Counted from the stretch's first letter, positions 22,005-34,215 are shown. The stretch is 64,000 nucleotides of DNA from Leuctra nigra (GCA_934045905.1 OW203762.1:46277411-46341410); one strand, 5' to 3'. The notes: generated by a model from the sequence alone, not told the origin. Made by a program: numbers and translations.

Positions 22005-22992
22005 TTGAGCGAGCGTCTCCTTTTGGCACTTTTGGCACGGACCTCTGTTTTTTTTTTTTTTTTTTTTTTTTTTTGTTTGTCTGTTGTCTGCTTGTATACA
22101 GGTCACACCGTTTATTCAATCGAGCTGAAATTTTGCACACATGTCCAGACCAAATATGAGATTTGCAGACCTAATTTTTTTGAAATCCCCTGATTGGTTC
22201 AAATTTTAAAAAATTTATCTTTCGATTGGTTGGTCCAATCATTTTGAAATTTAGCATAGTCATTGCTACCAACATTGTATACAATCATAATAAATTTCAG
22301 CCAAATTCTCCCATTGGTTCAAATTTGAAACCATTTTTCCGGTGATTTTTGTAATTTAAACTAGAACCGATTGACCGACCAACTTAAAATTTCGCATGGT
22401 CATTGGTGCCAACGTTTAAGGTATTTTTGCCAATTTTCAGTCTAATCTGTAGTTATTTTCAAAAGTTTTTGTCATTTTAGGGACATTTTATTCCATAATC
22501 TTGAAATATTTACTACATATTCATCCCCGCCTTCTTTAAGCTTTGCTCCAAGGCCTGTAGAGCAGCCCAGCGGTCCATAATTTACAGTAAAACTAGCGCA
22601 TATCAAATCGGATGCAGTACAAAGGCCAAATACTCCAATTGGTTTAAGTATAAATAATATCTTCTGATTAGTGATTGGTCGACAATCAAAATATTCCGAT
22701 TAATTCAAATTTTGCATGGTGATCAAGACTAACATTATCTAAATTTTACACATGTTAAGCCCAATCAGTCGAGTATTAATTGTCATTTTACGAGTCATTT
22801 TATGGGACTGTTTGTCAAAAGCTGGAAAAAGTATGTAGGAAAGTCACGACACAATGGATATGATATTCATCCAGAGTGACAATGGAAATTTGAAGAGAAA
22901 ATCGTCTGGTGCCGTGTCGTTTATCGTGACTGGGGATTTGCATGTTCTGTGCTCGCTCATCAACGCGTTACACTGAGCGTTTTCCTAGTTTA
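22005..22992 (+). mobile_element. Full-length copy of the ~1-kb Helitron-like repeat family
   Basis: Starts TTGAGCGAGCGTCTCC with a long T-run near 22050. It ends AACGCGTTACACTGAGCG then TTTTCCTAGTTT. The end has a stem (AACGC/GCGTT) a few bases before CTAGT, which resembles the hairpin plus CTRRT terminus of Helitrons; the other end is not the classic TC. Inverted, closely related copies lie at 24596-25592 and 25608-26612. No protein. Confidence 0.6.
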
Positions 22993-23329
22993 AAAATGTA
23001 ATTGCAATCCCACACATTGGTATGGTAGTCGGTCGTTGCACTAGAGTATTATCTGGCCTGCCTTGGGCTCGTCTTCTTATTTGTTGTTTTCTGAAGTTCG
23101 AATTCTATCTAACCAATATAATTTTATTAGGGTTGCTCCACCAGAACAGTGAGATATGCACATGTGCACCAGTGACATCCCCTGTAGTAAGACAACACCC
23201 TTAAAAATTCCTTATCATTAGTCTTTTGGACTTTGCGGAACAACAGAAGTTGACTCAACTCCAATTATTTTGCAATGCGATGATATCTATCTTCTATCCG
23301 CGCAACGATCTAGACTTCTTACTTCTATC

Positions 23330-23770
23330 TATAATAATTAAACCCCACCGACGGCTGCCACCTTATCGCGGTGGTGGGGTTTGTGTTGGCCAACGATCCA
23401 TTGCAGCTACGCCGGCGAGCATATGCTCATGTGTAAGGGCTACCCATGCCGGACAGGTCAGTGGTGAGGTCCAGACAAAGAGCAGCCAGGGTTGGCCTAA
23501 CCATATCCTCCCTTTAATTTGCGGTCCCAATCGGGCCGGCTTTCCCCCTCGAGATTGTGATCCCCCTGAAATCGGGTTCCACCGGCCCGAATCCTCACAC
23601 CCCCCGGTCCGTCCCCATTCCGGCCAGGCCTTCCTACCAGTGCTGGACTCCCCCGGATCGGGCCCGTTAGGTCAACCACCTCCCAATGTCCTCCAATTAT
23701 TTCAACAAAGTTTTATGTAAAATAATTAATGTGCGCAATATAACTTCGTCGTTGACGCGCCGTTAAACCC
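23330..23770 (+). repeat. GC-rich dispersed repeat, possibly LINE-derived
   Basis: A GC-rich block with a GCCACCTTATCGCGGTGG hairpin, then GGCCGGCTTTCCCCCTCGAG and CGACGCGCCGTTAAACCC-type sequence. 23510-23765 has a diverged copy at 60650-60810 (GGCCGGTCTTCCCCCTCGAG). The opening hairpin followed by GGGGTTTGTG resembles untranslated parts of some LINEs. A 164-codon open frame here reflects base composition. Confidence 0.45.
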
Positions 23771-23783
23771 TAATAATCTATCT

Positions 23784-24571
23784 TAGGGATGGAGCGAACC
23801 TGGATTTTGATATCGACTATCGATATCATTTACATATCGATATATATCGATATCGCGATATATCGATATATTGAAATATTGAAATATCGAAATATCGATA
23901 TATTGAAGTATCGATATATTGAAATATTGAAATATCGAAATATCGATATATTGAAATATCGAAATATCGAAATATTAAAATATCGAAATATCGATATATT
24001 GAAATATCGAAATATTGAAATATCGAAATATCGATATATTGAAATATCGAAATATTGATATATGACAATATTATATTTCGATGTAGGTATGGAAATATTG
24101 ATATATCGCATAAATGCCTTAAATGCCTTAAATTGCTCCTAAAAATGATAGGAAATTCAAAAGAAAATTTAAATAGAAATAACACAGCCGTTCCAAAATA
24201 TAGGGTCACCGGCCAGATAAGAAAGAAATGTGAATAATCTGAGAAATTGTTCTAAAATCTGATAAACGCTGCACTGCAAATATGAATTATTTTGCCATAG
24301 TAGGTATAAACTTCAATTAAGAATATAGTTGTATCATACGGTAAAGCTTCGATATATCGATATTTCAATATATCGATATTTCAATATTTCAATATTTCAT
24401 TATTTCGATATTTCAATATTTCGCTATTTCGATATTTCAATATATCGATATTTCAATATTTCAATATATCGATATTTCAATATATCGATATTCAATATAT
24501 TCAGGTATCGATTTTTCGATATTTTTTTGATATCGATATATATCGATATATCGATATTTTCTCCATCCCTA
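23784..24571. mobile_element. hAT-type element with ATCGATAT/TTGAAATATCG subterminal arrays
   Basis: Ends TAGGGATGGAG and CTCCATCCCTA, flanked by ATCTATCT on both sides (23776-23783 and 24572-24579). The right flank continues as an (ATCT)n tract, so the duplication is suggestive rather than proof. Both arms are dense irregular repeats of ATCGATATATTGAAAT, inverted relative to each other, around a ~230-bp unique core. Long open frames rich in Ile/Tyr/Arg arise from the repeat on both strands. Confidence 0.78.
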
Positions 24572-24595
24572 ATCTATCTATCTATCTCTAATAAT

Positions 24596-25592
24596 TAAAC
24601 TAGGAAAACGCTCAGTGTAACGCGTTGATGAGCGAGCACAGAACATGCAACATCCCCAATCACGATAAACGACACGGCGCAAGACAATTTTCTCTGCAAC
24701 TTTCCAATCTCCATACATACTCTGGATGAATATCAGATCCATTGTGTCGTGACTTTCCTACGTCATACTTTTTCCAGCTTTTGACAACCCATACTAAACT
24801 CGTAAAAGTACAATAAATAGGTACTTGATTGATTGGGCTTAACATGTGTAAAATTTTAGATAATGTTGGTCTTGATCACCATGCAAAATTTGAACTTAAT
24901 CGGAACATTTTGATTGTCGACCAATCAGAAGATATTATTTAAACTTAAAACCAATTGGAGGATTTGGCCTTCGTACTGCCAAAGATAATTAGTACTGCAT
25001 TCGATTTGATATGCGTTAGTTTTACTGTAAATTGTGGACCACTTGGCTGCTCTACAGGCCTTGGAGCAGAAGCTTAAAGAAGGCAGGGGTAGAAAATGAA
25101 GTATACATTTTACAAATATTTCAAGATTATGAAATAAAATGTCCCTAAAATGACAAAAACTTTTAAAAATAACTACAGATTAGACTGAAAATTGGCAAAA
25201 ATACCTTAAATGTTGGTGCCAATGACCATGCGAAGTTTTAAGTTGGTCGGTCAATCGGTTCTAGTTTAAATGTCAAAAATCACATGAAAAATAGTTTTAA
25301 ATTTTAACCAAAGGGAGGATTTGGCTAAAACTTTGTATGAATGGGTATAATGATGTTGGTTGCAATGTTTTCGCTAAATTTCAAATTGATCGGAGCAACC
25401 AATCGAAAGATAATTTTTTTAAACTTGAACCAATCACAGGAGCCCGTTCAAAAACAATCCCAGGGACCGCATAGATTACGTTAGCATATGTGCAAAGTTT
25501 CAGATCGATTGAATGTGCGGTTTAACCTGGGCTGTGCGGACAAAAAAACACATAGAGAAAGTGCCATAAGAGTACTGTGGTGACGCTCGCTC
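24596..25592 (-). mobile_element. Copy of the ~1-kb Helitron-like repeat family
   Basis: Begins AACTAGGAAAACGCTCAGTG and ends GTGGTGACGCTCGCTCAAT. Inverse orientation to the copy at 22.0 kb and arranged head-to-tail with the next copy, separated by about 15 bases. Confidence 0.6.
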
Positions 25593-25607
25593 AATATTTT
25601 ATTAATA

Positions 25608-26529
25608 ACTAGGAAAACGCTCAGTGTAACGCGTTGATGAGCGAGCACAGAACATGCAACATCCCCAGTCACGTTACACGACACGGCACAAGACGATTTT
25701 CTCTGTGCAACTTTCCAATCTCCATATAAATACTCTGGATAAATATCAGATCCATTGTGTCGTGACTTTCCTACATACTTTTTCCAGCTTTTGACAACCC
25801 ATACTAAACTCGTAAAATGACAATTAATAATTTACTGATTAGGCTTACAACGTGTAAAATTTTAGATTATGTTGGTCTTGATCACCATGCAAAATTTGAA
25901 CTTAATCGGAACATTTTGATTGTCGACCTATCCAGAAGATATTATTTAAACTTAAACCAATTAGAGTATGTGGCCTTCGAACTGCATCCGATTTTATAAG
26001 CGCTAGTTTTATTGTAAATTGTGGACTGCTTGGCTGCTCTTCTACAGGCCTTGGTAGAGCAGAAGCTTAAAGAAGGCAGGGATGAAAATGTAGTATACGT
26101 TTTACAAATATTTCAAGATTATGGAATAAAATATCCCTAAAATGACAAAAACTTTTGAAAATAACGATAGATAAGACTGAAAATTGGCAAAAATACCTAA
26201 AATGTTGGTACCAATGACCACGCGAAGTTTCAAGTTGATCGGTCAATCTGTTCTAGTTTAAATGTCAAAAATCACATGCAAAATGGTTTTAAATTTTAAC
26301 CAATGGGAGAATTTGGCTGACATTTAGTATGATTGGCTAAAATATTGGTTGCAATGACTTTGCTAAATTTTAAATTGATCGGAGCAACCAATCGAAAGAT
26401 AATTTTTTTTAAACTTGAACCAATCACAGGAGCCCATACAAAAACGATCCCAGAGACCGCATAGATTACGTTAGTATGTGTGCAAAATTTCAGATCGATC
26501 GCTTGAGCGGTTTGACCTGGGCAGTGCAG

Positions 26530-26569
<40 letters not shown>

Positions 26570-26612
26570 ACACAGAGAAAGTGCCATAAGAGTACCGTGG
26601 TGACGCTCGCTG
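25608..26612 (-). mobile_element. Copy of the ~1-kb Helitron-like repeat family, with 38-bp-scale poly(A) tract
   Basis: Same termini and order as the preceding copy. It contains an A-run at about 26530-26568, where the other copies have a shorter A/T-run. Non-coding. Confidence 0.6.
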
Positions 26613-26719
26613 AATTACTTACATGAAAAGTAATATTAATTACTCAACGTTAGTAGTGTTTCATGAATATCAATTATTTTAATAAAAACAGAAGTTTCCA
26701 CTTAGCCATTATGGGAATG

Positions 26720-28150
26720 CGCTAACTGCCCTACTGGAAACTGCCCTACTCGAAACTGCCCTTCTAAAAACTGCCCTACTAGAAACTGCCCTACTGGGAA
26801 TTTTTTGTTTTGACTGTACATGGGAGGGGCTAAAGGAGGAGCCAAACCAGTGGGAGGAGCCTTATAACTGCCCTACTGAAAACTGCCCTACTAAAAACTG
26901 CCCTACTAGAAACTGCCCTACTAAATCTTCTTGGACGGACTGTACATGGGAGGAGTTAAATGAGATAATTTACCCGTAGGGATATTTCGAAAAGGTAAAT
27001 TCCCATTCTAAGGGAAATTTCCCTCAGAACAAGATTCCCGCCAAATTTTCAAACGATTTTGATGAAAGCTGAAGTGTCAATTTTCATCTGATTGAGCCCG
27101 GCAAAAATGTATCGGGTCGGTCATTTTACGGTCGATGTTTTGGTAATTTTAGTTTTCACGTGTGTTTGCGAGAAAATAAAGAAAATTTTAAAAGAACGGG
27201 TATTTTACCAGATTTTCTACGAAAATATATACTTGAAAAATTCTAAAAAAAACGACCTGTACCTTGATAGACGCGGAATAATGTGCAGAGTTCGAAGGGT
27301 GGCTTTTGGACGGGAAATAAATGAAAATGAGTCAAGTTTCTCACCTAGAAAAGTCATTAAATTAGATAAACGGCCAAATTCGTGTGAAAATGTGAAATTT
27401 TGACAGGTACCCACAGGAAAACAGTTGATCCTAAAGACATTTCCTATAGGTACAGTCTATTTACGATGTAATTTAACAAAATTGAGGGATTTGGACGAGT
27501 TTTTTCGAAGAGCAACAGATCGGAGATCAAGACGATGGACGGCCAGAAGGGGGGTAAGTCGGGATTTTTTCCTCTAAATCGATATTCTGCATCCTCTGTC
27601 AAATTTTGGAGTAAAGACATGAATTTCCAGAATCTGACTTGCTTTTCTTCGTAGATTTCGAATCCGGAGACGGCGATTTGCTAAATCAAAATGGCGGCCG
27701 AAAACCCGTTAAAAAAAGTTTATTTTGGCCATTTGAGACAGAAATGTGGAGAAAATTTGAAAACGGAGTATTCCAAGTATGACGAGAGAGGACGTGGATT
27801 TTTTTTTAAAAATACTAGAAAATTGCAATGGGTCGTTTTTTAATTTTTTTATAAAAATTTCCTTCTCAAAATTTGGCAAAATTTTTGAGCTTTTGCGTTC
27901 ACAGACCATTTGTTCACTGTAGAGAGGTGATTCATGAAAAAATGTTTATTTTGGCTATTTGAGATGGAAATGTTGAGAAAATGTGAAAACAGTGTATCGA
28001 TTATGACGCGAAAGGACATTTTTTTTTAAATACTTGAAAGTTGCAAGGGGTCGATTTTTGAAATTTTTTATAAAAATTATCATCTCAAAATTTGAGAAAA
28101 TATTTGAGTTTCCGTTCCGCCTGCGTGCACAGACCATTTATTTATTCACT
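26720..28150. repeat. Left arm of a large inverted repeat
   Basis: Starts CGCTAACTGCCCTACTGG, with about nine spaced copies of AACTGCCCTACT, and runs for about 1.3-1.4 kb. The same sequence occurs inverted at 34216-35595 with very few differences over long stretches (for example around 27090-27250). The 103-codon frame at 27092-27403 is copied in the right arm and, diverged, at 33.6 kb. It has no recognisable domain. Confidence 0.8.
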
Positions 28151-28159
28151 TTCTATATA

Positions 28160-29180
28160 CCTCGACAAAGAATTTGCACTGCGTTTTAATGCGGTTATCG
28201 CCCAGAAACAAGTTTAATGTTTGATGTCACTCCATTTGACGCATTTGGTACTTTGACAAAATGTAAACGATTGTTTTGACCATTTAATCAGATAGAGGGG
28301 ACTATAGGGAATCGAAAAGAGGAAACCAGAGCTCGGAAGCTCGATTGTCGGTCTGTGGTAACGGCAAATTTATTGTCTATAAGAGCCTATGCATCTAGTC
28401 GGGCGTTAGCTCGACGCTGCCAAGCACCGTGTCAATACGAGGTCTACTTTTAAAACGCGGCGAGCTTACTACCACTACTGTATACTGCAAGCGCTTCGGG
28501 CCCGATTTCGGGGTGTCAGTACGCATGCAAGCATTTAGAAATGAAAGTTGAAAACCATGGTTATCGGGTATATTTAGCCACCTGACAACACCTAACCAAA
28601 TATCAAAGTGCTGCGATCATCCCTTCGGGGTGAATTTTGGGCCTCAAACATGCAAGGATTGACTTTCATGTTAGTTAGTTAGTTAGGCACGGTCAATTTG
28701 TTTGCCCCTCTCCACAGGTTGAACGGTTTGTCCTAGAGAGTTGAAATTTGGCAGAGACATAGAGTCATATTTATAGCAGTGCCCTTTGAAAGAAAATCTG
28801 AAACATTTTGACCGGAAGTGAAGTTATTACAATTTTAAATTTTAAATATTTTAAAAGTCAAACGGGTCCATCGAGAGTTTTGAAATTTGGCAACAATAAA
28901 GACAATGTATTGCTAGACACTCCACTTCAAGAAAAATCAATAAATTTAAACCGGAAGTGGGAAAATTATCAATATTTACGTTCCGCCCTTCTTCTTTGAT
29001 ACACTAAACAGCGGCTCTAATTCCCATCGGACTGATAGCTCATGTTAGGAAGGCAGCTGGCTTCGACATCTGCATAACACGTTCGATTCCCGATCCCGGA
29101 AAACTTTTTTTTTCATATATTATTTTTTAATTTGTATAAGCGATGATACCTTCATGGATATATATTCAAATGAGAGGTCC
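28160..29180. other. Intergenic repeat-derived stretch with a tRNA-like module
   Basis: 28670-29000 contains two diverged units with ACCGGAAGTG-type words, distantly like the array at 62-64 kb. 29031-29102 is tRNA-like: TAGCTCATGTTAGGAAG resembles an A box and CGTTCGATTCCCG a B box. It is preceded by CTTCTTTGATACACTAAACA, a leader shared with the two modules downstream. No coding sequence. Confidence 0.45.
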
Positions 29181-29182
29181 AG

Positions 29183-29717
29183 GGATGCTGTGAAGATCAT
29201 CAATAGACCGAAACATCGCAATCGCGGCACGCCAGTTGCCATCGTGAACACTGAAGATATCAGGCAATCAGGAATTGCGCACGTCGTTTTACGCTCCACC
29301 TTTCTTCTTTGATATACTACACAGGTTTATATTTCAGTGTGGCGAATTGGCTCGGTCACATGAGGCAAGTGACTTCGATCACGGCGTTGCCGGGTTCGAT
29401 CCCCGTAACAAACGTTTTATTTTTTATCTTTTTATTTACTTAAAAAATGTTTAACCTTCTTGTGTATATATTCAAAATGTTAATCCGAATACATTCAACG
29501 ATTACATAGCTACTCTTTTTAATATTATACTCATTGGACTCTAGTAATGATTGTCAATGTACACGTTGTACGTAAAGTTGTGCAATAAAACAATTCGTGG
29601 TCATGCTAATCAACAGAATCTTGGTGGCTCAGTTACTAAACTAGAAACCACACAAAAAAGGTTCCATTACTGGGTGCATAAGGTTGTCACAGCTTTTAAT
29701 TTATCCGAATTATTTAA
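29183..29717 (+). repeat. First copy of a ~530-bp tandem duplication with a tRNA-like module
   Basis: Begins GGATGCTGTGAAGATCATCA. Contains a tRNA-like Pol III promoter pair at 29337-29411 (TTGGCTCGGTCACATG as A box, GGGTTCGATCCCCG as B box). The second copy at 30126-30661 is nearly identical. Clover-leaf pairing is incomplete, so a SINE-like module is likelier than a working tRNA gene. Confidence 0.65.
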
Positions 29718-29719
29718 TT

Positions 29720-30125
29720 ATGTAAAATTCAGTTAATTAAGTAAATAGTAAAATTCAGTGAAGGCTCCATAACTAATATTCAGAGTATTAGGTGTTTACA
29801 ACTTTTCATTTGTCACACTTATTTAATTATTTAAAATAGAGTTAATTTGTCAATATTGGTGGCTCAACAAGAAACAAGAACAACACGAAACAAGAAACCA
29901 CACAAAAAGGCTCCATTACGTGCATCCATTACGTGCATTAGGTTCTAAAATTAATTTAATTATTTTAATAATGCTAATTTGTCAATCTTGATGGCTCAGT
30001 TACGAAACAATAAACCACACAAAAAGGCTCCATTACTAGGTATATTAGGTGCTCTATGCTCCTAATACTCTAAGAGACTAATGCTCTGGTGCTCTGGTAC
30101 ATTTTTAATAAATGAGACTACCAAT
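29720..30125. repeat. Diverged tandem repeats with AAACCACACAAAAAGGCTCC
   Basis: Units of roughly 110-150 bp share GGTGGCTCA, GAAACCACACAAAAAGG and CTCCATTAC. Similar units continue at 31090-31520. They extend the 3' part of the tandem duplication. Confidence 0.55.
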
Positions 30126-30661
30126 GGATGCTGTGAAGATCATCAATAGACAGAAACATCGCCATCGCGGCGCGCCGGTTGCCATCGTGAACAGTGAAGA
30201 TATCAGGGAAACAGGAATTGCGCACGTCGTTTTACGCTCTACCTTTCTTCTTTGATATACTACACAGGTTTAATTTCAGTGTGGCGAATTGGCTCGGTCA
30301 CATGAGGCAAGTGACTTCGATCACGGCGTTGCCGGGTTCGATCCCCGTAACAAATGTTTTATTTTTTTATCTTTTTCTTTACTTAAAAAATGTTTAACCT
30401 TCTTGTGTATATATTCAAAATGTTAATCCGAATACATTCAACGATTACATAGCAACTCTTTTTAATATTATACTCATTGGACTCTAATAATGATTGTCAA
30501 TGTACACGTTGTACGTAAAGTTGTGCAATAAAACAATTCGTGGTCATGCTAATCAACAGAATCTTGGTGGCTCAGTTACTAAACTAGAAACCACACAAAA
30601 AAGGCTCCATTACTGGGTGCATAAGGTTGTCACAGCTTTTAATTTATCCGAATTATTTAAT
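30126..30661 (+). repeat. Second copy of the tandem duplication, with a tRNA-like module
   Basis: Matches 29183-29717 almost base for base, including a tRNA-like segment at 30278-30352. It is interrupted at 30661 by a 422-bp insertion and resumes at 31084 (TTATGTAAAATTCAG). Confidence 0.65.
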
Positions 30662-31083
30662 AGGGAAGTCTCGTGAAGATTATAATTCAGAATGATAATT
30701 ATTTTATGAACGTTGAGATGTTGCTGAACACAGATGTGGTATTATTTTTGTTGTTGGACGAATAGTTCTCATGTAATTAATTTACAAAGTTTGATAGATC
30801 TACTCTCATTTAAAAACAGGAAAATTGGCAATGACATCACAGTTTGCTATATTGCCATGGCAACAAGGGAATCCCCATGTCAACACAATGTTCAAGACTT
30901 GGAAATGACATCACAGTTCTGATTCTTGTTAAAGGCCGTTTTTCCCGCCAATTATCATATGATATTTGAACTCGATTTTTATGAATGAAAATTTAAGATT
31001 TCACGGGTAATAAGTGTATTTGTCATTATTATTTGTGTTTATTTATAGAAATTTACTAGAATAAAATTTCATGAGACTTCCCT
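30662..31083. mobile_element. MITE inserted into the second duplication copy
   Basis: AGGGAAGTCTCGTGAAG at the left and CATGAGACTTCCCT at the right are the inverted ends. The first duplication copy shows the uninterrupted site (TTATTTAATTATG), so the boundaries are known by comparison. Only 2 bp (AT) can be a duplication. Confidence 0.7.
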
Positions 31084-31519
31084 ATTATGTAAAATTCAGG
31101 TAATTTAGTAAATAGTAAAATTCAGTAAAGGCTCCATTACTAATATTCAGTGTATTACGTGTTTACAACTTTTCATTTGTCACACTTATATATTATTTAA
31201 AATAGAGTTAATTTGTCAATATTGGTGGCTCAACAAGAAACAAGAACAACACGAAACAAGAAACCACACAAAAAGGCTCCATTACGTGCATCCATTACGT
31301 GATCACAACTTTAAGTTTCTAAAATAAATTTAGTTATTTTAATTATGCAAATTTGTCGATCTTGATGGTTCAGATACGAAACAAGAAACCACACAAAATG
31401 GCTCCATTACTAGGTTTATTAGGTGTTTACAACTTAGTAAAAATTATTTCATTATTTCAGATGTTGTAATCTGTCAATCTTAGAAGCTCGGTTACAATAA
31501 ACAAGAAACTACACTAAAT

Positions 31520-32700
31520 GGTCCATGATAATTAATGGAAATCTGTGGGTATGAGAGATTTAAATTTCATTTCATCATCCAACAATGCTTACGTTAAAAA
31601 GTTAGAATAATAAAACGCTTTTAAATTGTCATGATTTATTTCCAAACTGTGAGTCAAAGTCTCATCAAGTGACATTGTTTAATGGAAATAAATGAAACTG
31701 AAACTGATGTTCCTCCTAATCTGACACTAATAAAATAAACATTGGTTTTGATGCGAACGTTATATACGAAAGTGGTCTGGCTTGTTTACATCGGCAATAC
31801 AATAATATTCTTCAAGTATCTAGGCAATAGCACGAAGTTGTTTCCTGGTTTGAAAATATGAAAATATTATCTTCCACAGCAACATCACAAAACAATATAA
31901 TAATCACTAAATAAGATCAGTGGACTAATTAAAATGCAAGCTCGATAACTGTTTACAAGTGCCTATAGAAGAAGACAACAATACTAAATGGACATCGATC
32001 GTATTTGCCATGAACAAACAAATGTAAACATTAAGTTGACCTGACAGGGAGAGGCAGAGAGGTGGAGATGCCAGGTATAGGCCGGCCCATGCTATCCGTG
32101 TACATAGGCGAGTAAGGCGGGTAGCGTAAATTTCATCACCCGTCATACTCCTTCCCACCAGCACTATAAACACCAGGTGGCTCAGCTAGTTAATCTTAAC
32201 TAAGTTCCTTTTAAGTTACATTGCCTTCCAAAAACCATCCGGATTTTATTTAAAATGTGTTGTAAACATCTGTAAGCCTGCACGCTTTACCAATTGAGTT
32301 TATACTTCGGAACTTTGACATAAAAGAGTGAACATGGGAGAATTTAAAAATGAGGAAACGCATTTGCAATCATCTTTCGTGTACCTTTCAGTTTACCTAG
32401 TGGCTACAAATACGCGTTTTACGAGATGAACGCACAAATTCCGGTTTACACCGGAACAATACACCTACAATTTACGTTATTCACATGACTCAAAGCTGTG
32501 AACTTTTAACAAATTATAATTTGATATAACTCAAATTCAACCAAAAGAAATGGACCCTTTCGTTATACTAACTTCGGAACTATTGAAATAAAAACAGAAA
32601 ACTTTAGACAAGAAGTGACGTTGTTGGCGTTAACTGTAATGATAGGTAACACTTAATGATCAGTGAAAGCTGCTATAAACTTATACCCCATATGACATGT
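31520..32700. other. Intergenic stretch with no recognisable feature
   Basis: AT-rich sequence between the tandem repeats and the 309-bp hairpin. Short open frames on the minus strand have no family resemblance. Confidence 0.3.
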
Positions 32701-32701
32701 T

Positions 32702-33081
32702 GTACAAAAACAAAAACTTGTAAAAAAAACTGCCAAGCACCTTCCCACTTAAAACAATTGAGATCTAAAAGAAGGGCCAAGCAATAATATATTGTTTAAA
32801 CATTTTCGCACTTAAAATTCGTGAAATCATTTCGCCCAGTTACTGCCGCCAAGCACAACACTAAAAACCTAATGTTGTGTCCAAATTTGAAGAATACAAT
32901 CTAAGTGAACCATCATTGTAAACTTTAACAAAATTATAAAAATTAAAAACGACTTCAAAATAAATTTAAAATTGAAATTAAAAAAAATAAAAATAAAGCT
33001 TGGCGCATTGAATTTGCACCGACCACGTTGACTTCTTCCTTCTTCCCCATAATCATCTAATTCATTCTTTCTTTCTTTCCT

Positions 33082-33121
<40 letters not shown>

Positions 33122-33591
33122 TGCTCCTTTATCGTCATCTTCTTTCTTCGTTGTCTCCTTGGTCGTCAACTTCCATGTAGTTGACGTCGACCATGTAGAC
33201 TTCTTCTACCTTCTTCCTACTTTCTGTCTTTCTTCGGCTCCTTTATCGTCATCTTCTTTCTTATGTTGCCTTCTTCTTGACACAATGCGCCTAGCTTTAT
33301 TTTTATTTTTTTTAATTTCAATTTTAAATTTATTTTGAAGTCGTTTTTAATTTTTATAATTTTGTTAAAGTTTACAATGATGGTTCACTTAGATTGTATT
33401 CTTCAAATTTGGACACAACATTAGGTTTTTAGTGTTGTGCTTGGCGGCAGTAACTGGGCGAAATGATTATACGAATTTTAAGTGCGAAAATGTTTAAACA
33501 ATATATTATTGCTTGGCCCTTCTTTTAGATCTCAATTGTTTTAAGTGGGAAGGTGCTTGGCAGTTTTTTTTACAAGTTTTTGTTTTTGTAC
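32702..33591. repeat. Foldback: 309-bp arms around a 272-bp (TTTC)n-containing loop
   Basis: 32702-33010 and 33283-33591 are inverted copies of equal length with few substitutions and, as far as can be read, no indels. The loop has a (TTTC)n tract at about 33065-33121 and repeated GTTGACTTCTTCC/GTAGACTTCTTC words. Transcription across it would give a long double-stranded hairpin RNA. Confidence 0.85.
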
Positions 33592-33599
33592 ATAATGTT

Positions 33600-34215
33600 T
33601 TCCAGAAGAACAAAAGTGTCAATTTTTATCGGATCGACCCCAGCAAAAAAGTATCGGGCAGGCCGTTTTCGGCCGATGTTTTGGTATTTTTTTGTTTTCA
33701 CGTGTGTTTGCGAGAAAATTTGAAAAGAACAGGGTATTACCTGTTTTTCTACGAAAATATATACTTAAACTAAAAAAAAAAACGACCAGTACCTTGGATA
33801 GATGCGGAATAATGTGCAGAGTTCGAAGGATGGCTTGGAATGGAAAGGAATGAAAATAAGGGAAGTTTCTCACCTGGAAAAGTCATTAAATTAGAAAATC
33901 AGCCCAATTCGTGTGAAAACGTGAAATTATATAGTACCCATAAGAAAACAGTTGATCCTAAAGTCATTTGCGATAAGTACAGTCGCTATTTACAATAAAA
34001 TTTAACAAAATTGAGGGATTTGAACGAGATTCTCGAAGAGAAACAGATAGGAGATGCGTTGTTCAGGGGTATGTGAATAATGCGTTTTTTTAAATACTAG
34101 AAAATTGCAAGGGGTCGATTTTTTTTTTAAATTTATCATCTCAAAATTTGGCAAAAGTTTTGAGTTTCCGCGTTTACCGACCATTTATTTACTTTCTATA
34201 TACCTTGACAATATT
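33600..34215. repeat. Third, diverged copy of the inverted-repeat sequence
   Basis: Direct orientation relative to the left arm: GTATCGGGCAGGCCGTTTTC and the following ~250 bases correspond to 27100-27500, then sequence like 28020-28150. It abuts the right arm head-to-head at CTTTCTATATACCTTGACA. Confidence 0.65.

Noticed and set aside
23226..23720. 164-codon open frame in a GC-rich block
   Set aside because: Pro/Ser/Gly-rich and repeat-derived; a diverged copy at 60.65 kb does not keep the frame.
23789..24209. Open frames of 89-127 codons rich in Ile, Tyr, Arg on both strands
   Set aside because: Direct translation of the ATCGATAT-type array in a hAT element; equally long on both strands.
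27092..27403. 103-codon open frame, repeated at 35.0-35.2 kb
   Set aside because: Part of the inverted repeat; no recognisable domain, no conserved third-position pattern, and broken in the third copy at 33.6 kb.
29337..29411. Functional tRNA gene
   Set aside because: A and B boxes are present but the acceptor and T stems do not pair properly, and the segment is part of a duplicated repeat.
32869..33138. Lys/Glu-Arg-rich open frame on the minus strand
   Set aside because: Read-out of the (TTTC)n microsatellite and the foldback arm.
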